A stretch of DNA of 64,000 bases from Nitrincola salilacus (GCF_046271865.1 NZ_CP176580.1:3844001-3908000); one strand, 5' to 3'. Positions 35,863-48,481 are shown, counted from the stretch's first letter. Notes: a model not told the origin generated them from the letters alone. Translations and numbers: made by a program.

Positions 35863-35889
35863 TCCCAGCAATACAACTTACGGCACGGC

Positions 35890-35907
35890 TTGCCCCTCAC
35901 GGGGCAA
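35890..35907 (+). terminator. Short GC stem-loop behind yceI
   Basis: A 7-bp stem TTGCCCC/GGGGCAA with a 4-nt loop, between the convergent yceI and mtnK genes. No T-tract follows, so terminator function is tentative. Confidence 0.4.
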
Positions 35908-35913
35908 CACTGA

Positions 35914-37134
35914 TTACAGGCTCTGCTGCAGAGCCTGTATCTCCTTCAATAGCTCCTCTATCCCTGACAGCTCTCCACGACGGGTAATCAACAGACATGC
36001 CAGTCTGATCGACAGTCGCTCTGAAACCACCCTCACAGACTCATCTGTAATCTGCTCCAGATCTGCAACATGAGCGATCCCCAGCGTACGACGCATCATT
36101 TCAACACCGGCATACCCCAGCATATCGGCAAAAAAATCTGCCATCTTACGCGCTCGCCACTGAACTGACGCCAACCCGGCATCGGCAGACTTCTGCTCTG
36201 CCAACTCCAGGAAGCTCTGACTGAAACTGTTCCACAACTCACGCAGTTGCTGTAACAGATAGTGTTGGTAGCGGTTTTTCTCCTCCATCTCACTCGGCAG
36301 CCCCAGTTGGGCTGAAAAGTTCAGCAGAAAATTGGCCAGCACCGTACCCAGGTCGAATCCGACCGGGCCACAGAAGGCAAACTCTGGATCGATGACCTTG
36401 ATACTGCCGTCGCGGACAAAAATGGAACCGGTATGAAGATCACCATGAATCAGTGCTTCGGTACGATTCATGAAGCCATATTTGAGTTCAGCTACCTCAG
36501 CCCTGAGCGCATCATCTGCCCAGATCTGCTTCGCCTCTTGCAGCAACAGAGGGTTGACACTATTTCGCTCATGATCACAGAAAGGGTCTATGAAATAGAC
36601 CTCTTCAGAGATGCCGCAAAGGTCAGGATTGATAAAGCTCGCCAACTGCTCTTTCTTGGCCGTACTGTTAAGGAAGAGATCACTGGTATGAAACAGAGTC
36701 GCGGCCAGAAAATCTCCTATCTGCAGCCCCAGGCCAGGCAGTTCCCGACGCTCAATCAAGGCATGACGCAGATTCTGATGATCGCCGATATCCTGCATCA
36801 GAATAGCCGCATCCGCGGGTGAAAAATAGAGTAACTCCGGCACCTGATGCGGAGCCCAACAAGCTTCACTACGCAACACATCTGCCTCTATACGGATACG
36901 GTCAAGTGACAACGGCCAGCCTTCTCCAATAATGCGGATATAGGGTAGCGCCTGTTTTACAATCAGACTTTTCCCGCGGTGATCCCTGACACGGTAGACA
37001 AAGTTGATATTGCCATCCCCTATCTCTTCGACAACCGGTGGAACACTGAGATCCAATTGATCGCTGTGAGCACTGACAAATGCGATGACGGCCGCATCAT
37101 CGACAAATTTATGTACTGTGTTATCCGTTGACAT
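35914..37134 (-). CDS. mtnK: S-methyl-5-thioribose kinase
   Basis: The 406-residue protein matches MtnK of the methionine-salvage pathway. The opening contains GDGNINFVYRV and SLIVKQALPYIR (nucleotide-binding Lys). The kinase-like catalytic loop is LIHGDLHTGSIFV (about residue 232), with VIDPEFAF as the metal-binding segment. It phosphorylates methylthioribose derived from methylthioadenosine. GGGGGA precedes the ATG. The omega-amidase gene lies 29 bp upstream on the same strand. The other mtn genes are not in this window. Confidence 0.93.
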   Translation of the reverse strand: MSTDNTVHKFVDDAAVIAFVSAHSDQLDLSVPPVVEEIGDGNINFVYRVRDHRGKSLIVKQALPYIRIIGEGWPLSLDRIRIEADVLRSEACWAPHQVPELLYFSPADAAILMQDIGDHQNLRHALIERRELPGLGLQIGDFLAATLFHTSDLFLNSTAKKEQLASFINPDLCGISEEVYFIDPFCDHERNSVNPLLLQEAKQIWADDALRAEVAELKYGFMNRTEALIHGDLHTGSIFVRDGSIKVIDPEFAFCGPVGFDLGTVLANFLLNFSAQLGLPSEMEEKNRYQHYLLQQLRELWNSFSQSFLELAEQKSADAGLASVQWRARKMADFFADMLGYAGVEMMRRTLGIAHVADLEQITDESVRVVSERLSIRLACLLITRRGELSGIEELLKEIQALQQSL

Positions 37135-37163
37135 CTATCCCCCTTACCCACCTTACTGATCCA

Positions 37164-37967
37164 TTACAACTGAGACCGCTTATCAACCTTGCCTTTGACG
37201 CTGAACTCATCTGCATCCATCCAGGCGGGAAAAGCCTCTCTGAAATCTGCCAGGACAGAATACTTAAGCTCACCGGTTTCAACAAATACCTCTCCCGGCG
37301 CACGATCAATCATCAACTCACCTTTGAAATCAATCAGAAGGCTATCACCGGAGTATTCAACTCCATTACCGTCCTTACCTACACGATTGACCCCGGCTAC
37401 ATAACACTGATTTTCAATCGCTCTGGCCTGCAACAACGTACGCCAGGCATGCCGACGAGCTGCCGGCCAGTTTGCCACATAGAGCAGCAGGTCATAATCG
37501 TTACGATTACGTGACCAGACCGGAAAGCGCAGGTCATAACAGATCTGTGGCATGATGCGCCAACCGCGATAGGCAATGATCAAGCGCCTGTCTCCAGCGG
37601 CATAATGCTCATGCTCATTGGCCATGCGAAACAGATGCACCTTATCATAATACTCAGACGCGCCCTCTGGGGTGACCCAGTAGAGCCTGTTGCGATATCC
37701 TTCTGGTGAGTTGATGATCAAGCTGCCGCAGATCGCAGCCCCGGTCAGTCTAGACTGCTGTTGCATCCACTCAAGCGTTGCACCTGACTCATCCTCCGCC
37801 AACCCTTCTGGTGCCATGGTAAAGCCAGTGGTGAACATTTCAGGCAAGATAATCAGATCCGTCTTGCCTTTCAAATCAATGAAATATTCCTCAATATCAG
37901 CCCTGTTCATATCCGGCTTCTGCCAGTGCAGAGAGGTCTGCACCAGTGTCATTATCAGATTCTGCAT
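37164..37967 (-). CDS. Nitrilase-family omega-amidase (YafV type)
   Basis: The 267-residue enzyme has the nitrilase triad: Glu in ILPEMFTTGF (about residue 42), Lys in YDKVHLF (about 110) and Cys in QICYDLRFPVW (about 146). YafV-type omega-amidases hydrolyse 2-oxoglutaramate and 2-oxosuccinamate, which arise when glutamine or asparagine transaminates 2-oxo-4-methylthiobutyrate in methionine salvage. Co-transcription with mtnK fits this role. GAGGAAG precedes the ATG. Confidence 0.9.
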   Translation of the reverse strand: MQNLIMTLVQTSLHWQKPDMNRADIEEYFIDLKGKTDLIILPEMFTTGFTMAPEGLAEDESGATLEWMQQQSRLTGAAICGSLIINSPEGYRNRLYWVTPEGASEYYDKVHLFRMANEHEHYAAGDRRLIIAYRGWRIMPQICYDLRFPVWSRNRNDYDLLLYVANWPAARRHAWRTLLQARAIENQCYVAGVNRVGKDGNGVEYSGDSLLIDFKGELMIDRAPGEVFVETGELKYSVLADFREAFPAWMDADEFSVKGKVDKRSQL

Positions 37968-38148
37968 AGATTTACTGCTTCCTCAATCAATGTTTCAGCT
38001 CACTCATCGTCCGGGAGAACATTTTCTCCTCTGACCTTGGCTTTGCAGGGTATCGAAAAGATGAAAAGGATCACAAACCAGCGTCACAAAATCAAATCAT
38101 CTGAAAATGCTGAACAATTACTCCACAATGGTATAATGAAACCACTTC

Positions 38149-38187
38149 CACTATTTGTCACCGCTATTTATCACCGCTATTTGTCAC
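38149..38187. repeat. Tandem repeat, about three 13-bp units
   Basis: Nearly three copies of CTATTTGTCACCG (the middle one with ATTTA in place of ATTTG) lie 40-75 bp upstream of the TonB receptor start, within its promoter or leader zone. Confidence 0.75.
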
Positions 38188-38226
38188 TACACCAGTAATG
38201 CGGTGAAAGTGTATAGGGATATACAG

Positions 38227-40311
38227 ATGCCATCCAAATTCCTGCAATTCAAACCGTTTTCGCTGTTACTGATCTCGTCTCTGTCCATTTCCAGCACTCA
38301 GGCCGATATCCACAATGCAGATGAGCGGTCACTGTTTGAGTTCGATATTCCAGAAGTCACTGCCGCCTCACGCCTGCCTCAATTGCTGACCGACGCGCCA
38401 GCGTCGATGACCGTGATCACACGCTCAACCATTGAGGCCAGTGGAGCACGATCACTCCCCGATCTTTTACGTCTGGTGCCAGGTATGCAGGTGTTCATGA
38501 CTGGCAGCAATCAATATGGTGCCACTTACCATGGTGCAACTGATAACCATCCTGGTCGTATGGAGGTCATGATCGACGGACGGTCAGTCTATATTCCACT
38601 GGTTTCAACCACCATCTGGGAGACCCTTGCCGTAGCGATTGAAGATATCGAGCGAGTAGAGATAGTACGCGGTTCCAATGCTGCAACACATGGCTCCAAT
38701 GCATTTATGGGTGCCATCAACTTCATCACACGCAACCCCCTGCTGGATAACCGGGTTGAAGTACAAGGTTCTGTGGGATCAATGAACACCCGACAGATGA
38801 GAGCAAGCTTCAGCCGTGATTCATCGCTGGGCAGCTATCGCCTTGCCGTCAACCATGATGAAAATGATGGCTCTCAGCGCTTTCGGGATGGACTCTCCCG
38901 ACAGTTCGTACACTTTTCTGCCCAGATGGCACCCTCACTGATTGACACTATCGATATCAACCTTGGCTATGACCAGGGCGACATTATCAGTGGGCGACTG
39001 CGAAGCCCCAATGCCTATACGGTAAACCGTGGTCACAGATCCGATTTTCAGTCGCTGAAATGGCAAAGAGACCTCTCCAGTGACTCACGACTTCATATGA
39101 TGATTTACCGCAACCGGCTTAAACTCAATGAAGCGCCTCCTTCTGGCCTGGATGCTCTTCAGCATCAGGCAGGACTTATCAACCTGACCCGCCAGGTGAT
39201 GTCGCTACCTCAAGACCTCTTCAGTGACCAGCAGATTGCGGATGGACTGGTCGCAGCTAATCCGGGCGGACTGCTGCTCGCCGAGCACGGCAATACAAGT
39301 ATGAGCGATGCTGAAGTGAGGTTTGATTTTGTACCTCATGGTCGTTATCGCAACTCAGCAGCTTTAGGTATCCGCAAAGAGCAGGCCTCCAGCTCAATGC
39401 TGTTTCACGATGGAAAAGTATCACGGGACAAAGTACGCGTTTTCAACCATGGCGAACTGCTCGTGAATAGTCATTTCACAATGAATGCAGGCCTGCTTCA
39501 TGAGCATGCAATTTCAGATCAACATGCCACTTCTTACCGCGCAGCTTTGCTCTGGAAACCCCAGACTCAAACGGCAGTAAGATTCGGCTACAGTCATAGC
39601 GAACGTATACCCTCACTGCTGGAAAGTGAAAGAAACTATACGATCTATAAACCTTTCACATCCACCCCTGAAACCCTGCTGCTCAACTCAGTGAGGAGTC
39701 CGAATCTGCGCCGAGAGCAGATACAGAGCAAGGAATTAGGCATTTACCATCTCTTTAATGATACCAATTATGTCGATCTACGCCTCTTCAACGAATCTAT
39801 CAGTGACGGCATACACCCTTGGCGTAGACAGGAAGACAGAGCCCTCATGTACGCCAACCACGCCGAACTCAGAAACAGGGGGTTGGAGATACAGTACAGC
39901 AGGCAGTTACCGCGTAATCTGCGCCTGCTTGTGAACTATAACTATACCGACTCGCAGCACAACCAATGGGATCAGGGACAAGGCGAGCGCTTCACCCCGG
40001 CTGGCCCTCTGACACCACGACACACAGCATCTATGATGCTGCACTGGAAGCCGACTGCTGACTGGAGCATGAGCGTCACTCATTACTATATGGATCGTGT
40101 GCACTGGACAGATAATCATCAACATGTCGTAATTCCGTCGTACAACAGAACAGATCTGCAACTGGCCAAATCCTGGACTCTGGATCATGACAGTACATTT
40201 GCACTGTCGCTGATTGTGCAGAATCTGTCAGGAAAGCAGTATCAGGAGTTTTACCCATACAACGAATTTGACCGCAGGGCCTGGATAACTGCCAGGCTGA
40301 TATTTAGATGA
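38227..40311 (+). CDS. TonB-dependent outer-membrane receptor
   Basis: The 694-residue protein has a signal peptide (to about residue 26), a plug domain (about 40-160: DAPASMTVITRSTIEASGA, LLRLVPGMQV, IERVEIVRGSNAATHGSNAFMG) and a beta-barrel ending in a phenylalanine-arginine pair, ARLIFR. It imports a scarce ligand across the outer membrane with TonB energy. I chose ATG 38227, because the 24 codons before it run through repeat sequence and would hide the signal peptide. It is followed 209 bp on by a binding protein and a hybrid kinase on the same strand; a sensory relationship is inferred. The ligand is unknown. Confidence 0.9.
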   Translation: MPSKFLQFKPFSLLLISSLSISSTQADIHNADERSLFEFDIPEVTAASRLPQLLTDAPASMTVITRSTIEASGARSLPDLLRLVPGMQVFMTGSNQYGATYHGATDNHPGRMEVMIDGRSVYIPLVSTTIWETLAVAIEDIERVEIVRGSNAATHGSNAFMGAINFITRNPLLDNRVEVQGSVGSMNTRQMRASFSRDSSLGSYRLAVNHDENDGSQRFRDGLSRQFVHFSAQMAPSLIDTIDINLGYDQGDIISGRLRSPNAYTVNRGHRSDFQSLKWQRDLSSDSRLHMMIYRNRLKLNEAPPSGLDALQHQAGLINLTRQVMSLPQDLFSDQQIADGLVAANPGGLLLAEHGNTSMSDAEVRFDFVPHGRYRNSAALGIRKEQASSSMLFHDGKVSRDKVRVFNHGELLVNSHFTMNAGLLHEHAISDQHATSYRAALLWKPQTQTAVRFGYSHSERIPSLLESERNYTIYKPFTSTPETLLLNSVRSPNLRREQIQSKELGIYHLFNDTNYVDLRLFNESISDGIHPWRRQEDRALMYANHAELRNRGLEIQYSRQLPRNLRLLVNYNYTDSQHNQWDQGQGERFTPAGPLTPRHTASMMLHWKPTADWSMSVTHYYMDRVHWTDNHQHVVIPSYNRTDLQLAKSWTLDHDSTFALSLIVQNLSGKQYQEFYPYNEFDRRAWITARLIFR

Positions 40312-40520
40312 GGTGTAACACTCAATGCATCATAGTCGCTTCGTATCTCAGGCTGTTACAATCATAGCCCCTGATATATCCGGGCGGACACTGTCGTTTG
40401 TGGCACAGAACGCCCTCGGCCCGACTTGTCAGGAGCTTTACCACCATCATGATTTCAATCGCCGTGTTTTCATTCAACTGATGATGGAATATCATTGAAT
40501 CCGGGGCAAACGGACGAGCT

Positions 40521-41483
40521 ATGGAAGGAATCCTGAAAGCTTTAACCAAGCGACTTATCTGGCTGCTGATGACAGTCCTGTGCCTGTCTGCTCACACAGC
40601 CGCAGCAGAGCGCCATCCCTTACTGATTTTCAGTGATCAGGGTGATGCGTATGCTTTGCTCCTGAATACGCTGCAACAAGAGATCAAGGTCACTCTGGAA
40701 ACCACTTACCTGCAGCAAGACAACCTCACTCAGGAAAAGAGTCTTGATCGAAATGTTGTTGCTGTCGGAACCCGTGCTTGTGAGTTTGTCATACGCAATG
40801 CGCAACCCACGACGCGCCTTCTGTGTACATTCTTACCCTCACAAGCCTTCCTGATACTGTCACAAAGCCACAAAGAAAGTCTGATTTTTGTCAACAGTCA
40901 GATTACCGCGTTGTTCATGGATCAGCCCTTCTCCCGACAGATAATTCTGGCTCGTGTCCTACGTCCCGACATGACAAGCGTTGGCGCTGTATTTGGCCCA
41001 TCTTCCAGAGTGCTTGAAGATGATTTTGTCAGAGTCAGCTCCGATTTCGGTATGCGTGCTGTGTATACCCTTATGGATGAAAGTGACAACCCAGTACGAG
41101 TCCTGACTCCGATCATCTCAGACAGCGATGTATTTATTGCGATACCGGACAGCTCGGTATTCAACCGTGCAGCAGCAAAGTGGATTCTCTATATCAGCCT
41201 GCGAAATCGCATACCATTGATTGGCTTTTCGACCAGCTATGTAGATGCCGGTGCAGTCCTGGGAATCTACTCAACCCCCTCACAAATTGGCAGGCATACA
41301 GCTGAACTGCTACAACTGATGATCAGCTCAGATAAGCTACCCGAACCTCACTACCCTAAGCATTACACAGTCAGCATCAATCAAACGGCTGCAAGAACGC
41401 TCAGGCTGGATCTACCTCCTCTGGAAGAGATAGAAGAGGCCCTCAGAACATCCGAGCAGCTATATGACCGCCAGAAAGACTAA
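40521..41483 (+). CDS. Periplasmic ABC-type substrate-binding protein (PF04392-like)
   Basis: The 320-residue protein has a signal peptide (to about residue 29, TAAA) and the two-lobed periplasmic binding fold of the PF04392 group. DQPFSRQIILARVLRPDMTSVGAVFGP (about 135) and IPLIGFSTSYVDAGAVLGIYSTPSQIGRHTAELL (about 230) are the most family-like stretches. No ABC permease or ATPase is near. Its 3' end overlaps the hybrid kinase by 20 bp, so it is probably the periplasmic sensor partner of that kinase. Confidence 0.85.
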   Translation: MEGILKALTKRLIWLLMTVLCLSAHTAAAERHPLLIFSDQGDAYALLLNTLQQEIKVTLETTYLQQDNLTQEKSLDRNVVAVGTRACEFVIRNAQPTTRLLCTFLPSQAFLILSQSHKESLIFVNSQITALFMDQPFSRQIILARVLRPDMTSVGAVFGPSSRVLEDDFVRVSSDFGMRAVYTLMDESDNPVRVLTPIISDSDVFIAIPDSSVFNRAAAKWILYISLRNRIPLIGFSTSYVDAGAVLGIYSTPSQIGRHTAELLQLMISSDKLPEPHYPKHYTVSINQTAARTLRLDLPPLEEIEEALRTSEQLYDRQKD

Positions 41484-44085
41484 GCACCTTTCCATTCAAA
41501 ATCGCGTTCTCGCGCTCTCACTGGTTCCCATGATCCTGATTACCCTGATCCTGGGAGGCTACTTTACCTACATTCAGATCTCGGATGCCAAAAGCACACT
41601 ACTGACCAAAGGACACGAGCTCAGTCGTTTGCTTGCCACTTCTGCTGAATTCGGAATCTTGAGTGGCAACACGGATCTGCTGTCTCCTCTGAGTCAGCGC
41701 CTCTTGCAGGACCCCCACATCTCCGATGTGATCTTTATGGATACCGATAGACGACTGCTCCATCGAGAGGCAAACTTCCCACTTGAACTCAATCAGGCCC
41801 TTGGCGGCACCAAGTTGATCAACGATATCTGGTACTTCATCATGCCGGTCGAGAGTGATCCGATTCAACTCATGGATCATGCTGATCAAGAGCAGGATGA
41901 GGAAAATAGAGAAATTGTAGGCTGGGTCGGAATTCTCATCTCAGATCAACCGATCATTGAAAGGCAGAGACAAATTATCTGGCGAAGCCTTCTGTTATCG
42001 TGCATAGGACTGATTACCACCTTCATGATTGCCAGCCGAATAGGTAATGGCATCACACGCCCGATTGCCGGCCTGTCTGCTGTTATCAAGCTTCTGCAGA
42101 AGGGAAATTTCTCCATACGCGCCACTTCAACATCAACTCATGAACTGGATATTCTGGCCAAGGGTATCAACAACCTCGCTGCCACAATCGAGATATCGAA
42201 CCGAGAACTTGAAAGGCGTGTTGAGCTTGCCACCCGCCAGCTGTCAAAGACCATCAAACAGATTGAAAACAAAAACTTTGAGCTGACCACTGCACGTAAC
42301 AAGGCCGATGATGCCAACCGTGCAAAAGATGAGTTTCTGGCGCGCATGAGTCATGAACTGCGTACCCCCCTGACCTCTGTCATCGGCTTTACACAGATGA
42401 TGAGTCAAGAGAACAGCCTGGAACAGCAAAAGCAGTACTTGCAGATTATAGATCAGACATCGCTGCTGTTACTGAACATTATCGACGACATTCTCGACTT
42501 TTCACGCCTCGAGTCCAACGCGATCAAACTCGAATGTATCCCCTTCGACCTCTGCGCCGCAATACAGGAAGTGATCAATATGCTCGCGCCTTTGGCCCAG
42601 CAGAAAGGTCTGGAGATTATCCATATCTATGACCCATCGCTACCAACACTGATCAACGGAGATCCAACCAGGTTCAGGCAGATCATCAGCAACCTGATCA
42701 ATAATGCAATCAAGTTCACGGATTCCGGACATGTCTTTATTCGGGCCACACACAGTGAACAGGATAACAACCAGTTGCACCTCGAAGTAAATGACACTGG
42801 TATTGGTATCGCAGAACATCACAAGCCCTATCTATTCAACGCATTCAGCCAGGCCGACAGCAGTATCAGCAGAGAGTATGGAGGCTCAGGATTAGGGTTG
42901 GCAATCGTGTACAGACTCGTCACCTTGATGCAGGGCAATATCCTTCTGGAGAGCGAGGAGAGTAAAGGGACACATATCACAATTAATCTGCCATTACAGA
43001 GCGCACAAGATAGCAGAGAGTTGAAGGATGAGTTGCAGGCTGCAATCGCTGTGTATGACAGTTATCCCGAAATGACCCAGGCATTGGCAGAACAATTACA
43101 AATGGCTGGTGCATCAGTCACTATTTTCAACAGCATGTCCGATCTACTGTTCAGCAACAAAACCTATACTCATATTCTGGTTGGAATCAGCCCCACTATG
43201 ACGCTCTCTGAAGTCAGAAATCTTCAGAAAAAACTGAGTATCCGATTCGCAAATAAAAAAATACTACTGCTGACTCCGCCGCATCAGATGCAACAAGCAG
43301 CATCAAAGGATTTTATTAACCTGAGTAAGCCAACCAATCCACAAACACTGCTACAGATTATCGCGGACCGCCAGCGTGTTGTGGCTTATGAAGAGATGAA
43401 GCTACAACCACTGCCAGTGAGCCTGCATGTACTGGTAGTTGAAGATAATGAGCTGAACCGAATGCTGGTGACACGTATTCTTACAGAGCTCGGTGCCAGT
43501 GTGACAACTGCAAACTGTGGTGAAGAGGCAATTGAGATTGTAAAACAGAAACTTCCTGATCTGGTTCTGATGGATGTTAACATGCCAGGAATGGATGGAA
43601 TTACGGCAACTCGTCACCTTAAAGCACATTTCCCCGAACTCAAGATTGTTGCCTTGACAGCTAACATAGCGGCTAGAGAGCAAAAAGCACTGCGTGACAC
43701 AGGGGTAGCAGAGATACTGCTCAAGCCGATTAAAATTCCTGAACTGCAGAGATTATTATGTGAGTTTGATCCTGCTAACACAGCCCATATCAGTGCAAGT
43801 CCATATCAGGCTAGTTTCCCAAGTGTTAAGTCATTCGCTTTTGCAAACAGACTTAATGATGAAGTCAAAAGACAACTGGATGCGATACTAGAACTGCTCT
43901 TGTCTGACAAAATTGACAAGATACGTGCACACACACATCAACTGATAGGTCTGGCTGGATTATACGAAGAGCCCGAGCTGGAATCCTGTGTATTTGAGCT
44001 ACATGACAGCATAACACGTGGTTCAAAGCGAGAAATATGGAAGTACTACTACCGGATGCGAAGAGCTCTGCACAACCGTAGTTAA
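41464..44085 (+). CDS. Hybrid histidine kinase (BarA-like architecture)
   Basis: The 873-residue sensor has a first membrane helix (about 17-40), a periplasmic loop, a second helix (about 178-197) and a HAMP domain (about 198-250). HisKA follows with phospho-acceptor His297 (MSHELRTPL), then a HATPase domain (about 395-510; NLINNAIKFT, GGSGLGLAIV). A degenerate receiver (about 520-635) precedes a true receiver with Asp704 (LVLMDVNMPG). A C-terminal HPt has His825 (THQLIG). This order equals BarA/GacS. The 20-bp overlap with a binding-protein gene, downstream of a TonB receptor, suggests a ligand sensor. No response regulator is adjacent. Confidence 0.92.
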   Translation: MTARKTKHLSIQNRVLALSLVPMILITLILGGYFTYIQISDAKSTLLTKGHELSRLLATSAEFGILSGNTDLLSPLSQRLLQDPHISDVIFMDTDRRLLHREANFPLELNQALGGTKLINDIWYFIMPVESDPIQLMDHADQEQDEENREIVGWVGILISDQPIIERQRQIIWRSLLLSCIGLITTFMIASRIGNGITRPIAGLSAVIKLLQKGNFSIRATSTSTHELDILAKGINNLAATIEISNRELERRVELATRQLSKTIKQIENKNFELTTARNKADDANRAKDEFLARMSHELRTPLTSVIGFTQMMSQENSLEQQKQYLQIIDQTSLLLLNIIDDILDFSRLESNAIKLECIPFDLCAAIQEVINMLAPLAQQKGLEIIHIYDPSLPTLINGDPTRFRQIISNLINNAIKFTDSGHVFIRATHSEQDNNQLHLEVNDTGIGIAEHHKPYLFNAFSQADSSISREYGGSGLGLAIVYRLVTLMQGNILLESEESKGTHITINLPLQSAQDSRELKDELQAAIAVYDSYPEMTQALAEQLQMAGASVTIFNSMSDLLFSNKTYTHILVGISPTMTLSEVRNLQKKLSIRFANKKILLLTPPHQMQQAASKDFINLSKPTNPQTLLQIIADRQRVVAYEEMKLQPLPVSLHVLVVEDNELNRMLVTRILTELGASVTTANCGEEAIEIVKQKLPDLVLMDVNMPGMDGITATRHLKAHFPELKIVALTANIAAREQKALRDTGVAEILLKPIKIPELQRLLCEFDPANTAHISASPYQASFPSVKSFAFANRLNDEVKRQLDAILELLLSDKIDKIRAHTHQLIGLAGLYEEPELESCVFELHDSITRGSKREIWKYYYRMRRALHNRS

Positions 44086-44092
44086 TGAAGGC

Positions 44093-44470
44093 TCAGAATT
44101 CGCGGAAACCAGGTTCATCACTGATAAGTTTTTCAAGCACCGGGACCAGCTTGGCTACTCTGGCACGGCCCGCTCTGTCATAGATATAATCACCAAGCCC
44201 CTGATTTGCTGGAGCCCCGCCATCCATTCCTTCATGCAAGGCAACAAGTTGTCTACGAATAGCCTCCAGTTCCGGGTCATGGCTGACAGGATAACCAAGA
44301 AACATATCCCAGGCCTCCTGGCGCGTCGTGCCGTCCTCCACACCGCGCAAGAGCTGAAGTGCGTACTGACGCGAGGGTCTGTAGCCTAGAGGTTTTCCAA
44401 ATACCATCGCCACTACAATCAAAATCAGAACACAGAGTGTAATCAAAAAAACAACAATGAACTGAGACAT
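44093..44470 (-). CDS. Small membrane-anchored protein of unknown function
   Basis: The 125-residue protein has one N-terminal membrane helix (about 4-25) and a hydrophilic, mostly helical remainder. I do not recognise the family. Its ATG overlaps the stop codon of the DUF2489 gene (TGATG), so the two are translationally coupled and may act together. It converges on the hybrid kinase with a 7-bp gap. Confidence 0.75.
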   Translation of the reverse strand: MSQFIVVFLITLCVLILIVVAMVFGKPLGYRPSRQYALQLLRGVEDGTTRQEAWDMFLGYPVSHDPELEAIRRQLVALHEGMDGGAPANQGLGDYIYDRAGRARVAKLVPVLEKLISDEPGFREF

Positions 44471-44937
44471 CAGTGTATCTGCTCAAGGGGATAGCGATTG
44501 AGTTCCGCCAAGGCTTCATGGATGTCGTCTTTAAACTCCGTCTCGAGTCTTTCCAATGTGACCTCATGCTCACGACGTTCATCTGCAGTCAGAGCTTTCC
44601 ACTCCTTCAAGCGCGGAATATGAGCTGTTTCGTTGTATACGTGGTTAAAAACCATAAACTTCGCGTCAGTGAGTAAATGCGGAACCAGATTATCAATCAA
44701 CACTTTAATACGGATGCACCCCTCTGTCAGCCTGAGCTCCTCTTTCACCATCCCCTGGCTGAGAATACGAATACTATCTACCAAATACTGGCGATGCTGC
44801 TGTGCTTCTTCACGGTGCTTACGAGCGGCAGCTTCCTGCTCAAATTTGAACTGCTTTTGTTTTGCCAGATGTTTGAAGATAAAAACCAGCAATCCGGCAA
44901 TCACGATTAAACCGATAAAAATAAAAAAATAGATCAT
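44470..44937 (-). CDS. DUF2489 domain membrane-anchored protein
   Basis: The 155-residue protein has one N-terminal membrane helix (about 2-22) and a highly charged coiled-coil-like segment (about 25-55). A DUF2489-type domain follows, including GCIRIKVLIDNLVPHL. I placed the start at 44937, the Met directly before the helix; a longer frame reaching 45234 would run through the 5S rRNA gene. It is the first protein gene downstream of the rRNA terminator and is coupled to the next small protein. Function unknown. Confidence 0.82.
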   Translation of the reverse strand: MIYFFIFIGLIVIAGLLVFIFKHLAKQKQFKFEQEAAARKHREEAQQHRQYLVDSIRILSQGMVKEELRLTEGCIRIKVLIDNLVPHLLTDAKFMVFNHVYNETAHIPRLKEWKALTADERREHEVTLERLETEFKDDIHEALAELNRYPLEQIH

Positions 44938-45008
44938 CTGCCTGCCATCTTGTTGCTTAAAGAACTGTGTACGAAATTGTACCTTATTCCGAGCAGTGCC
45001 CGAAACGC

Positions 45009-45038
45009 AAAAACCCCCGATCTCGAAGAGACCGGGGG
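45009..45038 (-). terminator. rRNA operon terminator
   Basis: On the minus strand, CCCCCGGTCTC pairs with GAGATCGGGGG around a short loop and is followed by TTTTT. It begins about 14 nt after the 5S gene. Confidence 0.9.
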
Positions 45039-45051
45039 CTGCGGTATTAAG

Positions 45052-45168
45052 TGCCTGGCGATGACCTACTCTCGCATGGGGAGACCCCACACTACCATCG
45101 GCGATGACGCGTTTCACTTCTGAGTTCGGTATGGGATCAGGTGGTGCCACGTCTCTATGGTCGCCAGA
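45052..45168 (-). rRNA. rrf: 5S ribosomal RNA
   Basis: The sequence has the universal 5S core (CCGAACTCAGAAGTGAAACG) and the complementary ends TCTGGCGA.../...TCGCCAGGCA that form helix I. The length of about 117 nt is normal. It is the last rRNA in the operon, 158 bp after 23S. Confidence 0.97.
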
Positions 45169-45326
45169 CAAAACTGGAACAACCGGGATCTGAAGTCTGT
45201 ACTTGATGCGTCTTTTGGTTATTACCTGTCGCAACTGTTACTTACGACATGTCTACAACACAAGCTCAATCAGCTGTCTTTACAATCAATCTTTCAGCAT
45301 TCAACCAAACGCCTTCGGCGTTATAT

Positions 45327-48219
<2,893 letters not shown>

Positions 48220-48332
48220 ATATAACCCGAAGGCGTCTGTTCAATTGAATGCTTATTACGATTGATTCGCCAATTGGCGCTTGTATTGCGTCGACAAAAC
48301 GCAATCAAGTGTTGTTACTTTCTTCAGATCCA

Positions 48333-48347
48333 GATTGTTAAAGAGCG
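48333..48347 (-). promoter_or_regulatory. boxA antitermination element before 23S
   Basis: On the minus strand, CGCTCTTTAACAATC matches the rrn boxA consensus and lies in the spacer 114 nt before 23S. Confidence 0.75.
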
Positions 48348-48481
48348 TTTAAGACCTAAGCCTTAAGAGTTGCTCTGATCCTGTTGCCAGGGATCAAACC
48401 AAATCTTAAAACTCATGAGCATAATGTTGTTGTACTGTCGTTACCCTATAGATATGACATCTTCGTGAGGTGATCACGAGA

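Noticed and set aside
44938..45234. Longer start for the DUF2489 protein
   Set aside because: The extension would read through the rRNA terminator and the 5S gene.
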